Source of the DNA: Spongiicolonus versatilis
GTDB taxonomy: Bacteria; Pseudomonadota; Gammaproteobacteria; Arenicellales; Spongiicolonaceae
Direction of reading: 5' to 3'
Assembly (NCBI GenBank): GCA_028286165.1
Contig: JAPYMU010000087.1
Location: 1 to 5,285 of the forward strand
DNA length: 5,285 bases
Below are positions 1 through 4,810 of the stretch, piece by piece (the stretch's first letter is position 1; every line of letters begins with the position of its first letter). The notes below the pieces were generated by a model. That model saw only the letters and a program-made list of their open reading frames with translations. It was not told where the DNA came from and ran no database searches. Made by a program: the position numbers and the translations under genes.

Positions 1-75
1 GCGTTCAGCAGCGTCAGCGTCGATGACATCCGCGAGAGTATGGCGGGGTGGAAACGGTGGGTTGAGGCACGGTGA
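1..75 (+). CDS. 3' end of an unidentified gene (partial)
   Basis: Frame 1 is open from the left edge to a TGA at 73-75 and gives 24 residues ending DDIRESMAGWKRWVEAR. The piece reads like a real amphipathic C-terminal helix with alternating charged and aromatic residues, which favours coding. It is too short to assign a family, and the minus strand is also open here, so the call is tentative. The TGA overlaps an ATG (TGATG) that opens a 13-codon reading frame at 75-116. The GAGG at 64-67 lies 7 nt before that ATG. I do not recognise the product. Confidence 0.4.
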   Translation, partial: AFSSVSVDDIRESMAGWKRWVEAR

Positions 76-127
76 TGATCAATTTGTGTTACAGTGGCGG
101 CAACTCAGACATATGATCATGTGTTAC
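75..127 (+). repeat. Two copies of a short direct repeat in the leader region
   Basis: The first copy (75-92) reads ATGATCA, ATT, TGTGTTAC. The second (113-127) reads ATGATCA, TGTGTTAC, so it lacks the three-base ATT. The copies start 38 bp apart and similarity stops at their edges. Each contains the palindrome TGATCA. Each can also be read as a micro-ORF: 13 codons from 75 (MINLCYSGGNSDI) and 7 codons from 113 (MIMCYRK). The three-base difference keeps the Met-Ile...Cys-Tyr phase. Possible explanations are a duplicated operator, leader peptides, or a repeat family; the sequence alone does not decide. Confidence 0.5.
109..124. promoter_or_regulatory. Operator-like dyad centred on GATC
   Basis: The 16 bases ACATATGATCATGTGT form a dyad with a single T/G mismatch per half. 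The centre ATGATCAT is a perfect 8-bp palindrome. The site overlaps the second direct-repeat copy and lies about 155 bp before the preferred methyltransferase start. Size and symmetry fit a dimeric repressor site, and the central GATC could in principle be methylated. No promoter with both hexamers could be seen beside it, so a regulatory role is inferred only from symmetry and position. Confidence 0.25.
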
Positions 128-138
128 CGCAAATGAAA

Positions 139-211
139 TCTGCCGGCAGAAAAATACCCGCCGGCCGCGGCCCGGCTGACAGGCATGCCGTAACCGGCAT
201 GCGACAGCGGG
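139..211. repeat. Palindrome cluster with an imperfect hairpin
   Basis: Three symmetric elements follow each other. The first is TCTGCCGGCAGA, a perfect 12-bp palindrome at 139-150. The second is GGCCGCGGCC, a perfect 10-bp palindrome at 163-172. The third is an 8-bp inverted repeat GCATGCCG/CGGCATGC at 183-190 and 195-202 with a TAAC loop. The third extends outward through an internal loop (GCTG 175-178 with CAGC 205-208, then CC 172-173 with GG 209-210), giving a hairpin of about 40 nt. No T-run follows, so it does not look like a standard rho-independent terminator. It may be a REP-like intergenic element or a structured leader. Its density argues against 94-279 being coding sequence. Confidence 0.5.
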
Positions 212-270
212 CGGTGGGAAAACGACTCAACTGCAAATTTTTGACAGGCGCGTCCCATCCTGAATCGAGC

Positions 271-274
271 GAGG
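271..274 (+). promoter_or_regulatory. Likely ribosome binding site deciding the methyltransferase start
   Basis: GAGG lies 5 nt before the GTG at 280. The in-frame alternatives upstream (GTG 94, ATG 133, ATG 199) have no comparable purine-rich sequence in front of them. A second in-frame option, GTG 331, has a G-run at a similar distance, so the choice of 280 is reasonable but not certain. Confidence 0.4.
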
Positions 275-279
275 CGAAA

Positions 280-1245
280 GTGTTTGACCTGGCGTTGGTT
301 TCGCCGGTGAAGCCGGCGCGGGGGGCAACCGTGTTTCCCGGCGGCGCAATCCCGCCATCGCGCCTGCCGTGGTATGCAATCAACGACAAATCCCCGCAAG
401 ACCAGTTTTATACCAAGCGAGAAGTGGCGCGCCATTGCCTGCGGGTGTTTCGCAAAACCGCCAAACAAAACGGTTACGACCTGCGCCACCACACTTTCAT
501 TGAGCCGTCGGCGGGCGAGGGATGTTTGGCGGGGTTGCTGCCGCTGAAACGACGGGTCGCACTGGATATTGATCCGCAGGGAGCGGGAATTTGCCAAGCC
601 GACTTTCTCAAATGGACGCCGCCCAAAGGAAAATACGCTGTCATTGGCAATCCGCCTTTCGGGCACCGCGGTGCGGTCGCGCTTGCATTCATCAATCGCG
701 CCGCATTGTTCGCCGACATCGTGGGTTTCATTTTGCCGATGACTTTTGCCAGCAACGGCAAGGGCGGTGCAATGACGCGGGTGAAAGGCCTGCGTTTGTT
801 GCATAGCGAAGAGTTGCCGCCAGACTCGTTTTACAGCACCGCCGGCGAGTGCGGCATCAATACGGTGTTTCAGGTGTGGGGTTCGCGCAATTTGCAAGCC
901 GCACCGCCGCCGCCCACCTGCGATAAGTTCGTCCAGATTCTCACCGTCTGCACCAACCCAAGCCGCAGATGCGGAACACACCGCATGCACGAATACGATT
1001 ACTTTTTGCAATGCACTTTCTACGAAAACCGGCCGCCAAAGGTGGTGCGGGATTTTGCCGATGTGAAATACGGCTCCGGCTACGGTGTGATTATCAAAAA
1101 ACGCAAGCGCGAAATTGAACGCGCCCTGCGCAACGCAGACTGGTTGGCGCACTCATCAAAAGCGACAAACCACTGCCGGCACATCAGAATGCAGCACATT
1201 CGCGACGCGCTGGCCGGTGAGGGTTATTGTGACAATGGCATCTGA
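280..1245 (+). CDS. Probable orphan DNA (adenine-N6-type) methyltransferase
   Basis: From GTG 280 the product has 321 residues. It shows the hallmarks of an S-adenosylmethionine-dependent amino-methyltransferase for DNA. A QFYTK segment (residues 42-46) resembles the motif X seen just before the fold in this class. EPSAGEG (75-81) is the SAM-binding motif I, LDID (95-98) follows at the expected second strand, ADF (107-109) fits motif III, and NPPFG (124-128) is the catalytic motif IV. The order X-I-IV followed by a C-terminal part suits the gamma class. The last ~190 residues are basic and probably include a small target-recognition region. The reading frame stays open back to GTG 94, but that stretch is full of palindromes and reads like non-coding sequence. 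No nuclease or specificity subunit is visible, so it appears solitary, although the left flank is cut off. Sampled GC is lower than in the following genes, suggesting acquisition. The target sequence is unknown, and a non-DNA substrate is possible but less likely. Confidence 0.75.
   Translation: MFDLALVSPVKPARGATVFPGGAIPPSRLPWYAINDKSPQDQFYTKREVARHCLRVFRKTAKQNGYDLRHHTFIEPSAGEGCLAGLLPLKRRVALDIDPQGAGICQADFLKWTPPKGKYAVIGNPPFGHRGAVALAFINRAALFADIVGFILPMTFASNGKGGAMTRVKGLRLLHSEELPPDSFYSTAGECGINTVFQVWGSRNLQAAPPPPTCDKFVQILTVCTNPSRRCGTHRMHEYDYFLQCTFYENRPPKVVRDFADVKYGSGYGVIIKKRKREIERALRNADWLAHSSKATNHCRHIRMQHIRDALAGEGYCDNGI
1226..1236. promoter_or_regulatory. Small dyad upstream of def
   Basis: ATTGT, G, ACAAT forms an 11-bp dyad inside the last codons of the methyltransferase gene, 43 nt before the def start codon. 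It could be a regulator site for the translation-gene cluster. It could equally be chance, since no matching -35/-10 pair was found around it. Confidence 0.15.
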
Positions 1246-1279
1246 GAGTCACGACACACTGCACCACTTGCTTTAAACC

Positions 1280-1852
1280 ATGGCATTGCTCCACATCCGC
1301 ATCCATCCCGACCCGTGCCTGCGCGTGGCCGCGTCCGCGGTGGGCGAGGTGGATGCCGAAGTGCGGCGGCTGGTGGACGACATGGCCGAGACCATGTATG
1401 CGGCGCCGGGGATCGGGCTGGCGGCGGTGCAGGTGGACGTGCCGTTGCGGGTGGCGGTGGTGGATGTGTCGGAGGAGCGCGACCGGCTGCTGGTGTTGAT
1501 TAATCCGGAGATTGTTTCGGCGGCGGGAAGCGTGCAGGCGGAGGAGGGATGTTTGTCATTGCCGGGTTTGTTCGCCGAAGTGACGCGCCGGGAAACTTTG
1601 CATGTGCGGGCCATAAACCGCGCCGGGGAAAAATTTGAATTGCACGCGGACGGCTTGCTTGCGGTTTGCATCCAGCACGAGATAGACCACCTGAACGGAA
1701 AATTATTCACCGACCGTCTGTCGCGGTTGAAACGGGAACGAATACTGGACAAGTGGCACAAAGAACGCGCCGCCGCCCGGGTCCCCGGCGGCGGTGAGGC
1801 CCATGGGGAAGCCGGTAACGGCGACAGTGGACGCGATGGCAAAACCCTGTGA
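1280..1852 (+). CDS. def: Peptide deformylase
   Basis: This is a metal-dependent cytoplasmic hydrolase that removes the formyl group from the N-terminal formyl-methionine of nascent proteins at the ribosome. All three family motifs are present in the 190-residue product. GIGLAAVQ (44-51) includes the active-site Gln51. EGCLS (89-93) provides metal ligand Cys91. QHEIDH (132-137) provides ligands His133 and His137 and the catalytic Glu134. The sequence aligns closely with the E. coli enzyme (169 residues). The last ~25 residues, from about 166, go beyond the usual end and are rich in Gly and charged residues. An in-frame TAA at 1274-1276 rules out any start further upstream, so ATG 1280 is firm, although no Shine-Dalgarno sequence is visible in front of it. 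The gene starts 34 bp after the methyltransferase and ends 7 bp before the preferred fmt start, indicating co-transcription with fmt. Confidence 0.97.
   Translation: MALLHIRIHPDPCLRVAASAVGEVDAEVRRLVDDMAETMYAAPGIGLAAVQVDVPLRVAVVDVSEERDRLLVLINPEIVSAAGSVQAEEGCLSLPGLFAEVTRRETLHVRAINRAGEKFELHADGLLAVCIQHEIDHLNGKLFTDRLSRLKRERILDKWHKERAAARVPGGGEAHGEAGNGDSGRDGKTL
1769..1795 (+). other. GC-rich inverted repeat in the def 3' end
   Basis: An 8-bp perfect stem (1770-1777 with 1787-1794), extendable by a G-T pair, encloses a 9-nt loop. It sits in the part of def that codes for the non-conserved C-terminal tail, about 65 nt before the fmt start. No T-run follows, so it is not a typical terminator. It could tune mRNA stability or the def/fmt expression ratio. 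In DNA this GC-rich it may also be fortuitous. Confidence 0.3.
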
Positions 1853-1859
1853 GATGAAA

Positions 1860-2801
1860 ATGAACGTGGTCTTCGCCGGCACGCCGGATTTCGGCGCCGC
1901 CATTCTCTCCGCGCTGATTGACGCCGGCGCCTCGGCGCCGCGCATCGCCGGGGTGTACACCGCGCCCGACCGACCGGCCGGGCGCGGGCGCAAGTTGCGC
2001 GCCCCGGCGGTCAAAACCGCCGCCGCCGCCCATCAACTGCCGCTGCGCCAGCCGGCCGCCCTCACCGATGCCGATGCGGTCAACCTCAAAGCGCTGGCGC
2101 CGGATCTCTTAATCACCGCCGCCTACGGCCTGCGCCTGCCACGGGCGGTGCTGGCGGCGCCGCGGCTGGGCTGCGTCAATGTGCACCCGTCGCTGCTGCC
2201 GCGCTGGCGCGGGGCGGCGCCGGTGGCGCGCGCGGTGGAGGCCGGCGATGCGCAGAGCGGCGTGACGCTGATGCTGATGAACGAAGGGCTGGACCGCGGC
2301 GATGTGCTGGCGGCCCGCGCCGTCGACATCGGCGCCGGGGAAACCGCCGGTGAACTCGGCGCGCGGCTGGCGGCGGTGGGCGGCGCGCTTTTGGTGGACG
2401 CGCTGCCGCAACTCCCGCAACTGCTCGCCGCCCGCACCGCGCAGGACGATGCGCGCGCCACTTACGCCGCCAAAGTGACTGATCTTGAGGCGCGCATCGA
2501 CTGGCGCGCGCCGGCGGCGGTGATTGCGCGGCGGGTGCGGGCGTTCAACCCGGCGCCCGGCGCGTGGACTGAATGGCGCGGCACCCGAATCAAAATTCAC
2601 CGCGCCCGCGCCGCCGGGGGTGAGGGTGAAGCCGGCGCCGCGCCGGGAACGGTGGCCGCCGCCGGGGGTGATGTTTTGCGCATCAAAGGCGGTGACGGCG
2701 CCGTGGACATTCTGGCCCTGCAGCGCAGCGGCGGGCGCGTGATGGGCGCGGCCGAATTCATGCGCGGCGCGCAACTGCGGCCGGGGCAGCAACTGCAATG
2801 A
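1860..2801 (+). CDS. fmt: Methionyl-tRNA formyltransferase
   Basis: This enzyme transfers a formyl group from 10-formyltetrahydrofolate to Met-tRNA(fMet), making the bacterial initiator tRNA. The product from ATG 1860 has 313 residues, close to the E. coli length of 315. It begins directly with the family's first strand, VFAGTPDFG. PDRPAGRGRKL (about 36-46) matches the flexible loop that contacts the acceptor stem. The formyltransferase core shows Asn107, His109 and Asp145, with the signature SLLPRWRG at 111-118. A C-terminal tRNA-binding domain starts near residue 205 and includes the AFNPAPGAWTEW segment. The frame is open back to 1794, but that part overlaps def and is not conserved. ATG 1854 (adding Met-Lys) is the alternative start; 1860 is preferred because the GAG at 1851-1853 is 6 nt away. 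It forms a functional pair with def just upstream. No active-site residue is missing. Confidence 0.97.
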   Translation: MNVVFAGTPDFGAAILSALIDAGASAPRIAGVYTAPDRPAGRGRKLRAPAVKTAAAAHQLPLRQPAALTDADAVNLKALAPDLLITAAYGLRLPRAVLAAPRLGCVNVHPSLLPRWRGAAPVARAVEAGDAQSGVTLMLMNEGLDRGDVLAARAVDIGAGETAGELGARLAAVGGALLVDALPQLPQLLAARTAQDDARATYAAKVTDLEARIDWRAPAAVIARRVRAFNPAPGAWTEWRGTRIKIHRARAAGGEGEAGAAPGTVAAAGGDVLRIKGGDGAVDILALQRSGGRVMGAAEFMRGAQLRPGQQLQ

Positions 2802-2829
2802 ACAAACCACAACCAGCGGGAGAACAACC

Positions 2830-4254
2830 GTGACTGACAAACCTGAAGAAAAAACCAAAGCTGAGGCCAGGCCTGGGACCAAGCCCCGGGAAAAACCGTT
2901 GTCGCCGCGCGCCGCCGCCGCCCGGGCGGTGCGGGCGGTGACCATGGACAAGCGCTCGCTGGACGCCGCGCTGGCCGAAATTCTGCCGTTGGTGACGCCC
3001 AAGGACCGCAGCCTGGCGCAGGAGCTCAGTTACGGCACCCTGCGCCACCACGGCCATCTGTTCGCCATCGCCCGCGCGCTGCTGTGGAAGCCGCTGGAGT
3101 ACCAGGACCGCATCGTATTTTGCCTGCTGCTGGTGGGCCTGTACCAGTTGGAATACACACGCATCCCCGACCACGCCGTGATGCACCCGACGGTGGAGGC
3201 GGTGCACGACCTGGGGCGGCCGCGCAGCGGGCCGCTGACCAACGCCGTCCTGCGCAACTGGCGGCGCAAGCGCGAGGAGGTGCTGCGCGCCATCGCCGCC
3301 GATGTGGGGCCCGACTTCCGCTTCGCTTTCCCGCCGTGGATGCTCAAGCGGCTGCGCAGCCACTGGCCCAAGCACTGGGAAAGCATTGTCCGCTACAGCA
3401 ACGAACGGCCGCCGCTGTGCATGCGGGTGAACCGCCTGCGGTGGACGCGCGACGACTGCCTGGGCCATTTCCGCAAGCAGAACTTTGACGCCAACCCCAC
3501 CGCCGCCGAGGACGGCATCGTGCTCGGCCGCCGCACCGTCAGCAAGGTGCGCGATGCCATCGCCGAAGGCCGCATGGCGGTGCAGGACACCAGCGCCCAA
3601 CTGGCCGCCGCCCTGCTGGCGCCCAAAGACGGCGAGGCGGTGTTGGACGCCTGCGCCGCGCCCGGCGGCAAGACCGTCCACATTTTGGAAATGGCGCCGA
3701 AAGCCAAGGTCACCGCTGCCGACCTCAGCCTGTTCCGCCTGTTCAAGGTCAAGCACGCGCTGGATCTGCGCAAATTGAAAGCCGCGCTGCTCGCCGCCGA
3801 TGCCGCCGAGTTGGGCTACTGGTGGCCGGGCAAATTTGATGCGGTGCTGCTGGACTCGCCGTGCAGCGGCTTCGGCGTCTTGAACCGCCACCCCGACATC
3901 AAGCACTTGCGGCGCGAATCCGACATCCCGGAATATGCGAAACTACAGCAGACCCTGTTGCGCTCGCTGTGGTGCCTGGTCGCCCCGGGCGGACGGCTGC
4001 TGTACGTGACCTGTTCCGTCCTGCCCGAGGAAAACAACCTGCAAATCAAGCGCTTCCTGAGGCTCGTCCATGACGCAAGCATTGAAGATCCCGGCGACGA
4101 CTACGGCATCGACACCGGCCACGGCCGCCAGCGGCTGCCCGGTGTGCATGGCGGCGACGGCTTCTTTTACGCGCTGCTGCGCAAGGCTGGCGGCGGTGAT
4201 GGTGACGGCGGCGGTGGCAGCGGGGGTGATGCCGGCGCCGGCGGCGGCGCGTGA
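2830..4254 (+). CDS. rsmB: 16S rRNA (cytosine-967-C5)-methyltransferase RsmB
   Basis: This SAM-dependent enzyme methylates C967 of 16S rRNA, a position near the ribosomal P site. The 474-residue product has an N-terminal NusB-like RNA-binding domain (about 25-160) and a C-terminal NOL1/NOP2/Sun catalytic domain. Visible motifs are DACAAPGGKT (273-282, SAM binding), DSPCSG (342-347) with the releasing Cys345, and TCSVLPEEN (394-402) with the nucleophile Cys395. HPDIKHLR (354-361) and GDGFFYALL (442-450) match conserved E. coli segments. The start is GTG, with GGGAG at 2818-2822 seven nt upstream. The spacer after fmt is 28 bp. Compared with E. coli (429 residues) it carries a Lys/Pro/Glu-rich N-terminal extension of about 25 residues. 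It also has a Gly-rich tail from about 453 to 474, which is read in a second frame from the next gene's signal-peptide region. Both catalytic cysteines are intact, so it should be active. Confidence 0.95.
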   Translation: MTDKPEEKTKAEARPGTKPREKPLSPRAAAARAVRAVTMDKRSLDAALAEILPLVTPKDRSLAQELSYGTLRHHGHLFAIARALLWKPLEYQDRIVFCLLLVGLYQLEYTRIPDHAVMHPTVEAVHDLGRPRSGPLTNAVLRNWRRKREEVLRAIAADVGPDFRFAFPPWMLKRLRSHWPKHWESIVRYSNERPPLCMRVNRLRWTRDDCLGHFRKQNFDANPTAAEDGIVLGRRTVSKVRDAIAEGRMAVQDTSAQLAAALLAPKDGEAVLDACAAPGGKTVHILEMAPKAKVTAADLSLFRLFKVKHALDLRKLKAALLAADAAELGYWWPGKFDAVLLDSPCSGFGVLNRHPDIKHLRRESDIPEYAKLQQTLLRSLWCLVAPGGRLLYVTCSVLPEENNLQIKRFLRLVHDASIEDPGDDYGIDTGHGRQRLPGVHGGDGFFYALLRKAGGGDGDGGGGSGGDAGAGGGA

Positions 4255-4810
4255 TTTTCGCATCGTTGACGTAGCGGCGGCGGCGGACGGGGCGGCGGTT
4301 GACTTCCGCGCCGTGCTGGAACTGCCGTTCAGCGAGGAGGCGGCGGAGGCGGTGGACAAGGGCATCGCCGTCACCCTCGGCCTGAGCATCAATCTGCTGC
4401 GCGAGCGCGAGTGGTGGTGGGACAAGGGCCTCGGCGAGTGGCAAGTGCGCGCCGAGGTGCGCCGCCACCGCCCGTCCGGGCGTTACCTGCTGCGCGTGGA
4501 TGGCCCCGGCGGGGGCGGAAGTGGTGGTTTGACCTCCGGAAACGGTGGTTTGGACTCCGGAAATGGTGAACCCGCCGGCGATGGCCGGAGTTTCCCCTCC
4601 CTGGATGCCGCTTTGGAGCATCTGGGCCGTGGCCTGGGCGCGCGGCTGCCGCTGGCGGAATCGCTGCAGTTGCGCAGCGAGCGTTACCGGCTGAAGGTGA
4701 AGGCGGTGGTGCTGTTTGACATGCTGCCGGCGCCGCTGCGGCTGTGGGCGTACGTGGCGCCGTCGTGGCGCATGGCCAGCCGCGCCACCAGTTGGCCGCT
4801 GGCGCCGTGA
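4148..4810 (+). CDS. Exported DUF4390-family protein of unknown function
   Basis: From ATG 4148 the product has 220 residues. It begins with a typical signal peptide: two Arg in the first 13 residues, a hydrophobic stretch rich in Ala and Val, and a cleavage-type AAA before RDFR at about residue 34/35. The mature part fits the DUF4390 family, which is found beside rsmB and ntrY. Family-like segments are ELPFSEEAAEAVDKGI (58-73), REREWWWD (85-92), SLDAALEHLGR (151-161) and a C-terminal strand region with the tryptophans of LWAYVAPSW. A Gly/Ser/Asn insert at about 119-148 interrupts the domain. The start is uncertain. ATG 4070 has a TGAGG seven nt upstream but gives a long, odd leader. ATG 4199 shortens the overlap with rsmB to 56 nt but removes the positive charges of the signal peptide. 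The stop overlaps the next start (GTGA), so it is probably translationally coupled to ntrY. A role in sensing with NtrY is inference from context only. Confidence 0.8.
   Translation: MAATASFTRCCARLAAVMVTAAVAAGVMPAPAAARDFRIVDVAAAADGAAVDFRAVLELPFSEEAAEAVDKGIAVTLGLSINLLREREWWWDKGLGEWQVRAEVRRHRPSGRYLLRVDGPGGGGSGGLTSGNGGLDSGNGEPAGDGRSFPSLDAALEHLGRGLGARLPLAESLQLRSERYRLKVKAVVLFDMLPAPLRLWAYVAPSWRMASRATSWPLAP
4523..4564 (+). repeat. Tandem 21-bp duplication inside the DUF4390 gene
   Basis: Two adjacent 21-bp units (4523-4543 and 4544-4564) differ at three positions, and the start of a third (GGTGAA) follows. Each unit encodes seven residues, GGLTSGN and GGLDSGN, so the reading frame is kept. The units use TTG, GGT, GGA and AAT codons that are rare in the surrounding sequence. 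The repeat lies in a Gly/Ser linker between two conserved parts of the domain, where length variation would be tolerated. Replication slippage is a likely origin. Confidence 0.8.

Noticed and set aside
183..211. Hairpin as a rho-independent terminator of the upstream gene
   Set aside because: No run of T follows the stem on the plus strand, and the next bases are G-rich.
241..270. TTGACA at 241-246 as a -35 box for the methyltransferase gene
   Set aside because: No acceptable -10 hexamer occurs 15 to 18 bp downstream; the best candidates match TATAAT at only two positions.
124..1152. A long minus-strand open frame (342 codons) opposite the methyltransferase
   Set aside because: Its translation has no recognisable domain, while the plus strand carries all the expected methyltransferase motifs.
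1794..1859. Upstream extension of fmt to ATG 1794
   Set aside because: It would overlap def by 59 nt and adds 22 residues before the first strand of a protein whose family begins right there.
2109..3906. Two long minus-strand open frames (297 and 382 codons) opposite fmt and rsmB
   Set aside because: They are mirror effects of high-GC coding sequence, with Arg/His/Gln-rich low-complexity translations. Strong plus-strand genes cover the same bases.
4190..4254. Gly/Asp-rich tail of RsmB as a calcium-binding or RTX-like repeat
   Set aside because: The spacing does not match the RTX nonapeptide, RsmB is cytoplasmic, and the stretch is better explained by the overlapping signal-peptide codons.
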